Positions 1 to 7,031 of a stretch of 19,367 bases of DNA are shown here, piece after piece. The position numbers were made by a program, and so were the translations under genes. The notes beneath the pieces are model-generated. The model was given only the letters and a program-made list of their open reading frames with translations, ran no database searches and was not told where the DNA came from. The first letter of the stretch is position 1. Every line of letters starts with the position of its first letter. The stretch spans positions 1-19,367 of the forward strand of contig CALZHQ010000074.1 in the NCBI GenBank assembly GCA_945787295.1, in the 5' to 3' direction. The DNA is from an uncultured Desulfuromonadales bacterium (GTDB lineage Bacteria; Desulfobacterota; Desulfuromonadia; Desulfuromonadales; Geopsychrobacteraceae).

Positions 1-164
1 TCTTATGGTTTTATGAAAAAGGGGTTTTGAAAGGATATTTGACCAATAGACGGCAGGCTTTTGGGTCTGCTGCTGGTATCTATCACAGATCCTAAGTTTT
101 GCCAAAGGCGTAACGGCCCGATAGACTAGGGACGATTCAGTCAGACCATGAAAGGGCAGGCAGC

Positions 165-1043
165 ATGAATATCATGCTTTTAGATGGAGGCCTGGGCCAG
201 GAACTCCTGGCGCGTTCTACGTCAAAGCCGACAGGGCTCTGGGCGACACAACTATTAATCGACCGACCCGAATTGGTGCGTGCGCTGCACCGCGATTATT
301 TCTTGGCCGGTGCGGATATTGCCACCACCAACAGCTATGCCATTCATCGAGATCGACTGAGATCTTTTGGCCTTGAGCACCGCTTCGCCGAGCTGCACCG
401 TCAGGCGTGTCTGCTCGCGGTTTCAGCAAGAGATAAACACGGTCAGGGACTGGTCGCGGGGGCTATGGGGCCAACGGGGAGGTCCTATCGTCCTGACCTT
501 GCCCCCTCGACAGAGGACGCCGCTGACCTTTATGCTGAAATTGCCGCCTTACAAGAGCCTTATGTAGACATCTTCCTTTGTGAAACCATGTCATCAGTGG
601 CGCAGGCACGTGGGGCCGTCATGGGTGCAAGGTCAGGGAGCAAACCCGTTTGGCTGGCGGTCAGCGTTGATGACGAGGATGGTTCAAGGCTCCGCTCTGG
701 GGAGGCACTAACAGAGATATTTCCGCTGATCTCAGAATTTAATCTCGAAGCATTACTGGTCAATTGCTCGACCCCCGAGGCCGTTAATCAAGCGATCCCC
801 TTGTTGGCAAATCAAGGCATTCCCATTGGCGCTTACGCCAACGGATTTGTGGAAATCGCGCCGGATTTCATGAAAGAGGGCGCGACTGTCGATCTACTGG
901 AAACCCGCGCCAACTTAGGACCAAAGATTTATGCGGACTTTGTCGACGGCTGGATCAGGGACGGCGCTACTATTGTTGGGGGTTGTTGCGAGATTGGTCC
1001 GGCTCATATCGAGGAACTGGCAAAACGATTGAAATGTGGATAA
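165..1043 (+). CDS. Homocysteine S-methyltransferase family protein
   Basis: A 292-residue protein of the Pfam S-methyl_trans family (MmuM/BHMT-like), which transfers a methyl group from a donor such as S-methylmethionine or betaine to homocysteine to make methionine. The N-terminus has the family start LLDGGLGQEL. The three zinc-binding cysteines expected in this family are present: Cys201 in VNCSTPE, and the Cys274-Cys275 pair in VGGCCEIGPAHI. Length fits stand-alone members (about 290-310 residues) rather than the MetH N-terminal domain. The ATG at 165 overlaps the stop of a six-codon reading frame (ATGA). The Shine-Dalgarno is weak (AAAGGG about 9 nt upstream). The next gene starts within or just after its 3' end. 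The methyl donor cannot be told from sequence. Family call is firm, exact substrate is not. Confidence 0.9.
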   Translation: MNIMLLDGGLGQELLARSTSKPTGLWATQLLIDRPELVRALHRDYFLAGADIATTNSYAIHRDRLRSFGLEHRFAELHRQACLLAVSARDKHGQGLVAGAMGPTGRSYRPDLAPSTEDAADLYAEIAALQEPYVDIFLCETMSSVAQARGAVMGARSGSKPVWLAVSVDDEDGSRLRSGEALTEIFPLISEFNLEALLVNCSTPEAVNQAIPLLANQGIPIGAYANGFVEIAPDFMKEGATVDLLETRANLGPKIYADFVDGWIRDGATIVGGCCEIGPAHIEELAKRLKCG

Positions 1044-1080
1044 AATTAAACAGCGTCATTCATTAACCTCAGGTGTAAAG

Positions 1081-1602
1081 ATGGAAAAACATCCAACAAA
1101 ACAGCCCTTAGCAACAGAGAAAGAGTCGCTTAGCTTCACAGGGGGTAAACCAGGCACTTTGCTGCTAGTTATTACCACCACGATCTTTCTTGCGGAATTG
1201 TTCATCATGATGATTTTGGATAATATGCAGCAACTGAACTCTTTTCAAGAGGCGTTATTCGATTCCATCCTACTGACAACGATTGTTTTCCCAACACTTT
1301 TCTTCTTGGTCTTCAGGCCGATGATTAACCACATCGCTATACGGCAACGGGCCGAACAGGAAAAAAACGCTCTTATCACTGAACTAAATGAGGCTCTGGC
1401 GGAAGTTAAGATGCTGCAAGGGGTTATTCCCATTTGCAGTTCGTGCAAGAGCATCAGAGATGACGAGGGCTACTGGCACCAAGTGGAAGCCTATGTTTCT
1501 GCTCATTCTACTGCTGAGTTTACACATGGAATTTGCGATAAATGCCTTAAAGACCTTTATCCAGATAAATACGAGGCTATAAAAAAAGGATTAAAAGAAT
1601 AA
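1081..1602 (+). CDS. Small two-TM membrane protein with C-terminal four-cysteine domain
   Basis: A protein of about 173 residues from the ATG at 1081 (preceded by CAGGTG). A GTG at 1036, overlapping the previous gene by 8 nt, would add 15 residues. After a polar N-terminus there are two predicted membrane segments, roughly residues 26-45 and 60-80. A charged coiled-coil-like linker (RQRAEQEKNALITELNEAL) follows. The C-terminal domain has PICSSCKSIRDDEGYW and, about 35 residues later, HGICDKCLKDLYP, giving two CxxC pairs that could bind a metal. From memory, this domain usually ends PAS, histidine-kinase or response-regulator proteins in Desulfuromonadales; here it sits on a bare membrane anchor with no kinase, PAS or receiver domain. 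Its function is unknown. Sequence is visibly AT-richer than most of the window. Confidence 0.75.
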   Translation: MEKHPTKQPLATEKESLSFTGGKPGTLLLVITTTIFLAELFIMMILDNMQQLNSFQEALFDSILLTTIVFPTLFFLVFRPMINHIAIRQRAEQEKNALITELNEALAEVKMLQGVIPICSSCKSIRDDEGYWHQVEAYVSAHSTAEFTHGICDKCLKDLYPDKYEAIKKGLKE

Positions 1603-1748
1603 TCAGGGTTTTCGCTCTAAAGCAAAAGGGAATGACAACCGAACCAGCGGCGGCCGGCATCGACGCGCTGGCAGCCCCTGGACCGCATCATTGAGGCTGG
1701 AGAGAAACCTGTCCCAAAAGCCAGGTAAACCCTTTGAAAGGATAGGAT

Positions 1749-2141
1749 ATGAATATAAACACGCATATGAAAATTTCTCCCAGGTTGGTTGGTGAGGTCG
1801 TTGAGATTTCAGAGGGGAAAGCAACTGCCAGCCTTAAAACAAGCACCGAAATGGCCTCTGATGAGCAATCTCTGGTTCATGGAGGCTTTACTTTTGGCCT
1901 TGCCGATTATGCTGCTATGCTTGCGGTCAATGATCCCTTTGTTGTTCTTGGTGCAGCCGAGGTGAAGTTTTTAGCGCCGACTCGTGTCGGGGATTCTCTT
2001 ACCGCTAAAGCCCAGGTCGTAGAATCCCAGGGTAAAAAGCGGCAAGTGCGTTGCAGCGTTTACTCCGAGGACGCTGGGATCGAGGTTTTTTCCGGCACCT
2101 TTACCTGCTTTGTGCTGGAAAAGCATGTCTTGGAATCCTGA
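1749..2141 (+). CDS. PaaI-like hotdog-fold thioesterase
   Basis: A 130-residue single hotdog-domain protein. The segment LVHGGFTFGLADYAAMLAVN, around residues 40-58, is the HGG-containing helix motif of the PaaI/4HBT thioesterase superfamily. It is followed by the usual beta strands (VVLGAAEVKFLAPTRVGD). These enzymes hydrolyse acyl-CoA thioesters, but the acyl group cannot be deduced here. The ATG at 1749 is supported by an AAGGATAGGA-type ribosome-binding stretch just upstream. A second in-frame ATG lies six codons in. There is a 146-bp gap before it with no clear terminator, so co-transcription with the upstream gene is possible but not shown. Confidence 0.82.
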   Translation: MNINTHMKISPRLVGEVVEISEGKATASLKTSTEMASDEQSLVHGGFTFGLADYAAMLAVNDPFVVLGAAEVKFLAPTRVGDSLTAKAQVVESQGKKRQVRCSVYSEDAGIEVFSGTFTCFVLEKHVLES

Positions 2142-2423
2142 TTTGTCAGCACTGTTAATCGCTGCAAAAAGGGGACGAATTTATTTTGCCAGGCTGAAAT
2201 CTTTAGAGAGGCGCGAAGCCTTGCCTTTGGCTTGTCAAAAATCGGAAAATCACGTGTGATAATAGGTTTTTCCAGAGTCCTCCGATTTGTCAAAAATAGT
2301 TGCATGTGAAAATCCCACCATCTGGTCATTTCCCGTTCAAACAATTTCACCTTTCATCATCGCTAGTTTTGACGCTATCCACGCAGCCCCTTGTGAGTCG
2401 CCTTGTCTGGGTGGCCCAGTCTT

Positions 2424-3026
2424 TCAGCTGAGAAAGTTTTTTAGCCCGGTGAAAAAAATCTGCGCGGCGATGGCCGAGACAAAAAGTCCAGTCAGTTTAG
2501 TAAGAATTGTCAGACTTTGCTGGCCAAGGAATTTCTCTAGCCGGCCTGCGGCGACCAACAGACCACCAACCGTAAGAACGGCACAGAGCAGGCCCAGGCT
2601 GGCGGTGATTTTTTCAGGAACGGTTTTGAGCCCGGCGCCCATGACCAACAGGGCGCCGATGGTTCCGGGGCCGACGGTAATCGGAATCGCCAAGGGAACG
2701 ACCGCCACATCCTCCCCGGACTCCCGAGGGGAGACGGTTGCCCTCCCCTGGATCATCGAAACGGCCGAAAGAAAAAGGATTGCGCCGGCGCCTATGCGGA
2801 ATGCATCGAGAGTAATGCCGAACAGGGCAAAAATATAGCCGCCAAACAGAAAGAGAGCAAAGCAGGTCAGGATGACCGAAAGGGTGACCTTAACCGCGAT
2901 CCTTTGCCGCTCGAATTGCGGAATATCTTTGGTGAGGGAAAGAAAAGCAGAGATGACGAAAAAAGGTGTGAGGATCATGAAAATCTTAAGATAAACATTG
3001 ATGAAGAGGGTGAGCATTTCAGCCAT
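2424..3026 (-). CDS. MarC family integral membrane protein
   Basis: A 200-residue, strongly hydrophobic protein with about six membrane segments, matching the MarC/UPF0056 (YchE/YhgN) family in length. Family-typical features include VPLAIPITVGPGTIGALLVMGAG around residues 130-152 and a first helix LFINVYLKIFMILTPFFVISAFLSL. The E. coli namesake was once linked to multiple antibiotic resistance, but that was not upheld, so the biological role is open. The ATG at 3026 has AAAAGG 7 nt upstream. It is transcribed alone on the minus strand. The 282-bp stretch from 2142 to 2423, between the thioesterase and this gene's 3' end, contains only short weak hairpins and no gene I can support. Confidence 0.88.
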   Translation of the reverse strand: MAEMLTLFINVYLKIFMILTPFFVISAFLSLTKDIPQFERQRIAVKVTLSVILTCFALFLFGGYIFALFGITLDAFRIGAGAILFLSAVSMIQGRATVSPRESGEDVAVVPLAIPITVGPGTIGALLVMGAGLKTVPEKITASLGLLCAVLTVGGLLVAAGRLEKFLGQQSLTILTKLTGLFVSAIAAQIFFTGLKNFLS

Positions 3027-3353
3027 GTCTAAACCTTTTAAAGGGGAGTCGATGCTAAAAACAGGTAAGTAATTAATCCCTAGAAAACAAGAAAGATCAA
3101 CATGAAACCTATCTATTTCTTACTCCCATCAGGAATCAGCGAGGACTGGACAGGTCACGTGGCAAAACGGCCTCTTTATGCCAGGACATATGTGAAAGGC
3201 TTGGCCATAATATGCCGTTTGTTTTAAACCAGATTGGGTCGCCAAAAAAAGCATGGTTTGCTAATGGAAATTACTGTTTTTGACTGTTTTGGAGATTGAA
3301 AAAAGTTGAGAAAATGTCTATATTCGCACCTTAGATGCTGAAAAGGAGACGAT
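3027..3353. other. Divergent intergenic region between marC-like and glxA-like genes
   Basis: This 327-bp gap separates two divergently transcribed genes and must hold both promoters. On the plus side there is a good sigma-70-like promoter at 3296-3324 and a strong ribosome-binding site (AAGGAG, 3342-3347). Two direct copies of ACTGTTTT at 3273-3280 and 3283-3290, ten bases apart, lie just upstream of the -35 box. A 41-codon plus-strand reading frame at 3102-3227 has no recognisable domain and a poor ribosome-binding site, so I do not call it a gene. No hairpin resembling a known riboswitch was seen. Confidence 0.5.
3296..3324 (+). promoter_or_regulatory. Predicted sigma-70-type promoter of the GlxA-family regulator
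   Basis: TTGAAA at 3296-3301, a spacer of exactly 17 nt, and TATATT at 3319-3324 match the -35/-10 consensus well (5 of 6 at each box). Transcription would start near 3331, leaving a leader of about 23 nt that contains AAGGAG seven bases before the ATG at 3354. Prediction by eye only. Confidence 0.6.
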
Positions 3354-4328
3354 ATGCTGAAGATTGCCATGATGGCTTATGATAATTGCCTGTTGTCCGG
3401 TATGGCCGCACAACTTGATCTGTTTACAATTGCCAACTGGGAGCAGCGTCGCCTGCAGCCACAAGCGAAGGAGCCCTTTTGCCGGCACGAAATTGTCACT
3501 GCGGGTGGGGGGGCGGTGACCAGTTTCAACCGGATGCCGGTGATGCCGAAGCGCGCTTTGAGTGATTGCCTGGATGCGGACTTGATTTTGGTGCCGGGCA
3601 TGATGGGTCGCCCTGACCAGCTCGTTGAGCAGCAGACGCTGATCGACTGGCTGCGCCAACAGTCACGGCGCGGGGCGATTATCGCCAGTGCCTGTTCCGG
3701 GGCCTTTCTGTTGGCGGAGGCGGGCCTGCTCGATGGCTGTCCGGCGACCACTCACTGGCAGCTGGCCGAGCGTTTCCGGCAGCGATACCCCAAGGTCGAC
3801 TTGCAAATTGACCGGTTGCTGATTGACGGTGAAAGTTACCTGTGTGCGGGCGGGACCAGCGCTCATCAGGACCTGGCCCTGCACCTGATAGAAAAGCTCG
3901 GCTCGGCCAAGCTGGCCAAGGCCTGTGCGCGGATGATGCTGATCGACAACAGTCGACGTGACCAGGCACCGTTTGTCAATTTTCGCGGGCGGAAGAATCA
4001 TGGCGATACGCCGATCCTCAAGGTCCAGCAGTTTGTCGACAACCATTACCGGGGCAAGCTGGTGATCAAAGAGTTGGCTGAGCTTTCCGGCTTGAATGAG
4101 CGGACCTTTTTACGCCGGTTCCGCAAGGCGACCGGTGAGTCGCCGCTGGAATATCTGCAGCGGATGCGGATCGAACAGGCCAAGCGGATACTGGCCGGCA
4201 GCAAAGAATCACTGGACAGGGTGACCCGGGCGGTCGGCTACGAGGATGTCAGTTCCTTTCGCCGTTTGTTCAAGCAGATTGTCGGCATCTCCCCAAGCGT
4301 CTACCGGCAGCGTTTTTCAACCCTATGA
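3354..4328 (+). CDS. GlxA family transcriptional regulator (DJ-1/PfpI domain + AraC-type HTH)
   Basis: A 324-residue two-domain regulator. Residues 1 to about 195 form a class I glutamine amidotransferase/DJ-1-PfpI-like domain. Cys114 in ASACSGAFLLAEAGLLDG sits at the nucleophile-elbow position, and TTHW follows. Residues about 225-324 are an AraC/XylS DNA-binding domain with both helix-turn-helix units (LAELSGLNERTFLRRFRKATG and RAVGYEDVSSFRRLFKQIVGISP). Members such as GlxA, FtrA and the carnitine/glycine-betaine regulators sense small molecules and activate nearby catabolic or transport genes; the ligand here is unknown. The start is fixed by AAGGAG 7 nt before the ATG and a promoter 30 nt further up. 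Its 3' end overlaps the convergent EamA transporter by 6 nt, and that transporter is a plausible but unproven target. Confidence 0.92.
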   Translation: MLKIAMMAYDNCLLSGMAAQLDLFTIANWEQRRLQPQAKEPFCRHEIVTAGGGAVTSFNRMPVMPKRALSDCLDADLILVPGMMGRPDQLVEQQTLIDWLRQQSRRGAIIASACSGAFLLAEAGLLDGCPATTHWQLAERFRQRYPKVDLQIDRLLIDGESYLCAGGTSAHQDLALHLIEKLGSAKLAKACARMMLIDNSRRDQAPFVNFRGRKNHGDTPILKVQQFVDNHYRGKLVIKELAELSGLNERTFLRRFRKATGESPLEYLQRMRIEQAKRILAGSKESLDRVTRAVGYEDVSSFRRLFKQIVGISPSVYRQRFSTL

Positions 4329-5204
4329 AGTGCTGATTCGGAGTTGCGCCGAACGCATGCTGAGCAGGGTGTGACAGCTCAGGGTGCCGAGGATCAGCAG
4401 ACCGGCAATCAGGGTTGCGGTGGCGGGCACTTCATGGAGAAAGGCCCAGACCCAGATCGGCCCGAGAACCGTTTCAATCAGTAATACCAGGCTGACTTCC
4501 GGGGCCGGCAGGTAGCGTGGTCCGAGGGTGATCATGGCAAATGAAACCGGTAGCAGCAGGCCACCGAGCAGTAACAGGTAGCCAGTATCGGCCGGAGAAA
4601 TCGGCAGGGGGGTGGCGCCGAACATAAAGGCCACCGGAACCACGGCAAGATTACCGAGGACATTAGCCGGAATCATGTTAATATCGCGGCCACGGCGTAA
4701 GATGACCAGGTTGGTCGCCCACATAAAGGTTGCCCCGAGGGCCAGCAGGTCGCCCAGCAGAAAGCCGCTATGCAAACTGCCGGAAAATATCAACAGAATC
4801 CCGCCGAAGCAGATAGCGATGGCAAGCCAGGTCCGGCGGGCAATTTTTTCCTTTAAGAACAGATAACTGAGCAGGCTGCTGAGCACCGGCGTCGCGGCAA
4901 GAATAATCAGGGTGTTGGCGGCGGCAGTCTGTTTCAGGGAGTTGACGAACAGGATCGACCCGCAAACAATCGTCGCAGCGGAATAAATTCCGGCGATACC
5001 GATGGCGCGAAAGCTTTGCCAGAAGCGACTGCGGTAACGGACCAGCAGCAGAACTGATGTGGTCAGCGCGGTCAACAGGCAACGCCAGAAGAGCAACGTC
5101 CAGGTATCGCAACTGATCAGGCGCACCAGCAGTGCATCCGGGCTGAGAATCAGCACGGCGGTTATCGTCAACAATAAACCTTTAAAGTGATCAGAGCGGT
5201 TCAT
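4323..5204 (-). CDS. EamA/DMT-superfamily transporter
   Basis: A protein of about 293 residues (299 if a GTG at 5222 is used) with around ten hydrophobic segments arranged as two EamA halves, the usual architecture and length of drug/metabolite exporters. Typical elements include RCLLTALTTSVLLL after helix 2, a helix-3/4 segment TIVCGSILFVNSLKQTAAANTLIILAATPVLSSLL, and the polar FLKEK loop. The second half ends with LGPIWVWAFLHEVP. It probably exports amino acids or related metabolites, but no substrate can be assigned. Neither start has a good ribosome-binding site; the ATG at 5204 places the first helix at the usual distance. It converges with the GlxA-type regulator, overlapping it by 6 nt. 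Confidence 0.87.
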   Translation of the reverse strand: MNRSDHFKGLLLTITAVLILSPDALLVRLISCDTWTLLFWRCLLTALTTSVLLLVRYRSRFWQSFRAIGIAGIYSAATIVCGSILFVNSLKQTAAANTLIILAATPVLSSLLSYLFLKEKIARRTWLAIAICFGGILLIFSGSLHSGFLLGDLLALGATFMWATNLVILRRGRDINMIPANVLGNLAVVPVAFMFGATPLPISPADTGYLLLLGGLLLPVSFAMITLGPRYLPAPEVSLVLLIETVLGPIWVWAFLHEVPATATLIAGLLILGTLSCHTLLSMRSAQLRISTS

Positions 5205-5292
5205 GGCGGCGATTGATCGCACAGGCGGCAGCTAAATGCAAGCGCATTTGCTGCCAGTTCAGAGTTTTAGCTTGTTTGCTACGGAGGGAGCG

Positions 5293-5562
5293 ATGGCGAT
5301 TAGCGGCAACCCGAAAAAAATAGCCCAAGATATAGCCGGCGGTTATCAGAGCCTGTCACCACCAAGCCTGAAAAAATACACTCCGGCCGATTTAAAGGTG
5401 ATTTTGAATAACCTGGGGATTGTCCAGCGGGAAGTGAGGCAGACGCAGGTCCCTTCTGAAGCTGTCGATTTGATTAAAGCAAAAAACATGCAATTGACAC
5501 GCCTGAATCAGGCAGAGATGGTATTGCGAAGCTACTGCAAGAAGAAGCGGATTCCGATCTGA
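5293..5562 (+). CDS. Conserved-looking small hypothetical protein
   Basis: An 89-residue protein from the ATG at 5293, chosen because GGAGGGAG lies about 3-10 nt upstream. An upstream in-frame ATG at 5236 lacks such a site. The sequence is soluble and mostly helical, with many lysines in its C-terminal half and a basic end (CKKKRIPI). There is no signal peptide, membrane segment or motif I recognise. Its stop codon directly abuts the stop of the convergent PilZ gene, with no room for a terminator between them. The strong ribosome-binding site and protein-like composition support a real gene; the function is unknown. Confidence 0.65.
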   Translation: MAISGNPKKIAQDIAGGYQSLSPPSLKKYTPADLKVILNNLGIVQREVRQTQVPSEAVDLIKAKNMQLTRLNQAEMVLRSYCKKKRIPI

Positions 5563-5925
5563 TCAACCCTGTTTCAGCCAGTGAAGAAATTCCCGGTCGA
5601 CGGCATCGCCATCGCCAAAGTTCAGCTCCAGAAGCCGGCGCAGATGCCCCATGGTCACGGCATCTTCCGAAACAAAGATGAAGCCGTAAAAATGACCGCG
5701 CTGGTGGATCAGTTCGCCGGTGAACTCCATGGTCAGGTCGGAAGCTGGTAACACGATCGTGATGATACCCTGCTGGCCGATCTCTACCGGAATTTCCTGC
5801 TCTGATTTGAATAAAGCGCCCTGTAACGCCAGATCAACCAGATCGCACGGATAAGGAGTTGCCTTTATCTTAAGTTCCGCTTCGGTGCGGAATGGGATGC
5901 GCCGATAGATTCTCTGTTCACTCAT
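5563..5925 (-). CDS. PilZ domain protein, PA4608-like
   Basis: A 120-residue single-domain PilZ protein. The ATG at 5925 is chosen because GAAGGAG lies 7 nt upstream; a longer frame reaches 6003 without such a site. PilZ domains bind cyclic di-GMP through an RxxxR motif and a D/NxSxxG motif. Here the first is present as RIYRR (residues 5-9). The second reads DLALQG, with alanine in place of the usual serine. The C-terminal stretch HLRRLLELNFGDGDAVDREF closely resembles, from memory, the corresponding helix of Pseudomonas PA4608, so the fold call is good. The altered second motif leaves c-di-GMP binding uncertain. It is divergent from the lipoprotein gene and would act in c-di-GMP signalling, with the partner unknown. 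Confidence 0.8.
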   Translation of the reverse strand: MSEQRIYRRIPFRTEAELKIKATPYPCDLVDLALQGALFKSEQEIPVEIGQQGIITIVLPASDLTMEFTGELIHQRGHFYGFIFVSEDAVTMGHLRRLLELNFGDGDAVDREFLHWLKQG

Positions 5926-6192
5926 ACTGAGACTCCTTCGATAGGCCGTTGCGCCGATGTCGGTAGTTGGGGAGTTGGCTTGCAATGCCTCTGCCTTACT
6001 CAATGAGCCCTCCGTGACATGGTCAGGCTGCCATCCTAGGACTGGCAGGCGGTTAGCAGGTTGTTCCAGTTTAGCAGGAATTCAGTCGATTGCTGGAATG
6101 CACAGACCCGTTTGTGGGAATCCCCCTTGTGGAGAAGCCGTGGTCGGGAGTACATTGTCTTAATAATTTTAAATCTTATTTTTGGAAAAACA

Positions 6193-6963
6193 ATGCCCCG
6201 GGTAAAGATTCTTAGTATCGCCCTTATTTGCGGCCTGTTGTTCGGTTGCCTCTCTGCGACAAAAGAGCTCTCGCTGGCTGAATTGGAACGACCGGAAACG
6301 GGAGTCTTCGGCTTGGTGACAGCGGCCGCCAAAGAGACCGCCGGCAATCTTTGGGTGTATGCCTACCGCAGCCAGCAGGGTGGCTTTCGCGGCCCGGCTG
6401 ATTTTGCCAGCAGGGTTGAGGGCGACGGCAGTTATTTGCTCGACCTGCTGCCGGGGCGCTGGTATCTGGTGGCTCGCTCAAGGCCGCAGGGACCGTTGAC
6501 CGGTCCGCCCCAAACGGGTGACGCCTGGGCGGTTTATCAACAGAATCCGATCACACTTAATGTCGGCGATGTCCAGCGAATCGACCTGCAACTGCAACCG
6601 GTTGCCGCGACGATGCTGCTGAGGGGGGGCGCTTTAAGCCATAGCGACACCGGATTTACCGGGGTTCTTGTCGGTCCGGAGAACAGGCCGGTTGCCGGGG
6701 CGATCGCCTTGGCCTATCAGGATGCAGATTTTCGCCGGATGCCGGACCACAGTTCAGCGCAGGTCGCTGCCGATGGCCGCTTTACCCTTTTCGTGACGGC
6801 GGCAGGGCGTTATTGTCTGGTCGCCCGGCAGGGAACCCGGGGGCAGCCGATCCAGGGAGAGCTGTATGGCTTGCTCGGGAAGGGCGATTCGGGTTGTCGG
6901 AATGTTGCTGATGGTGAAATTCTTGATGTCGGGGAGATTCACTTGCGGCCATATATGCGTTAA
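6193..6963 (+). CDS. Lipoprotein with two transthyretin-like (carboxypeptidase-regulatory-like) repeats
   Basis: A precursor of 256 residues from the ATG at 6193. A longer frame opens upstream, but only this start puts a signal peptide at the N-terminus: MPRVK followed by a hydrophobic run and the lipobox LFGC with lipidated Cys19. Two similar beta-rich units follow. Unit one spans about residues 34-140 (GVFGLVTAAAK ... DGSYLLDLLPGRWYLVARS). Unit two spans about 155-256 (GFTGVLVGPENRPVAGAI ... ADGRFTLFVTAAGRYCLVARQ). Both have the xGxVxxxxGxP...DGxFxLxLxPGxYxLxA pattern of transthyretin/carboxypeptidase-regulatory folds. It is likely anchored at a membrane facing the periplasm as an adhesion or scaffold protein. 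It lies 68 nt upstream of the protease gene in the same direction and may share its transcript. Exact role unknown. Confidence 0.75.
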   Translation: MPRVKILSIALICGLLFGCLSATKELSLAELERPETGVFGLVTAAAKETAGNLWVYAYRSQQGGFRGPADFASRVEGDGSYLLDLLPGRWYLVARSRPQGPLTGPPQTGDAWAVYQQNPITLNVGDVQRIDLQLQPVAATMLLRGGALSHSDTGFTGVLVGPENRPVAGAIALAYQDADFRRMPDHSSAQVAADGRFTLFVTAAGRYCLVARQGTRGQPIQGELYGLLGKGDSGCRNVADGEILDVGEIHLRPYMR

Positions 6964-7031
6964 ACTGAAGGTATTGTGAATCTTTCAGACTGTTTCTGAT
7001 CGATTAATCACGAACATGTTCTGGGGAGCTT

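Noticed and set aside
60..147. Possible SAM or cobalamin riboswitch upstream of the homocysteine methyltransferase
   Set aside because: Only a 7-bp stem (GGGTCTG/CAGATCC) and a partial resemblance to a B12 box were seen. The conserved riboswitch core motifs are absent.
148..168. Six-codon reading frame overlapping the start of the homocysteine methyltransferase gene (ATGA)
   Set aside because: It could be a coupled leader peptide, but frames this short are common by chance and there is no strong ribosome-binding site or regulatory codon run.
1603..1748. GC-rich patch between the four-cysteine membrane protein and the thioesterase
   Set aside because: Short frames on both strands look vaguely protein-like, but none has a start signal, a domain or a detectable link to a mobile element.
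2421..2442. Weak hairpin CTTTC/GAAAG followed by six T residues at the marC 3' end
   Set aside because: The stem is only 5 bp and AT-rich, and it lies 280 bp beyond the nearest plus-strand gene, so it is not convincing as a terminator.
3102..3227. 41-codon plus-strand reading frame upstream of the GlxA-type gene
   Set aside because: No good ribosome-binding site, no motif, and it lies in the divergent promoter region. Coding status cannot be supported.
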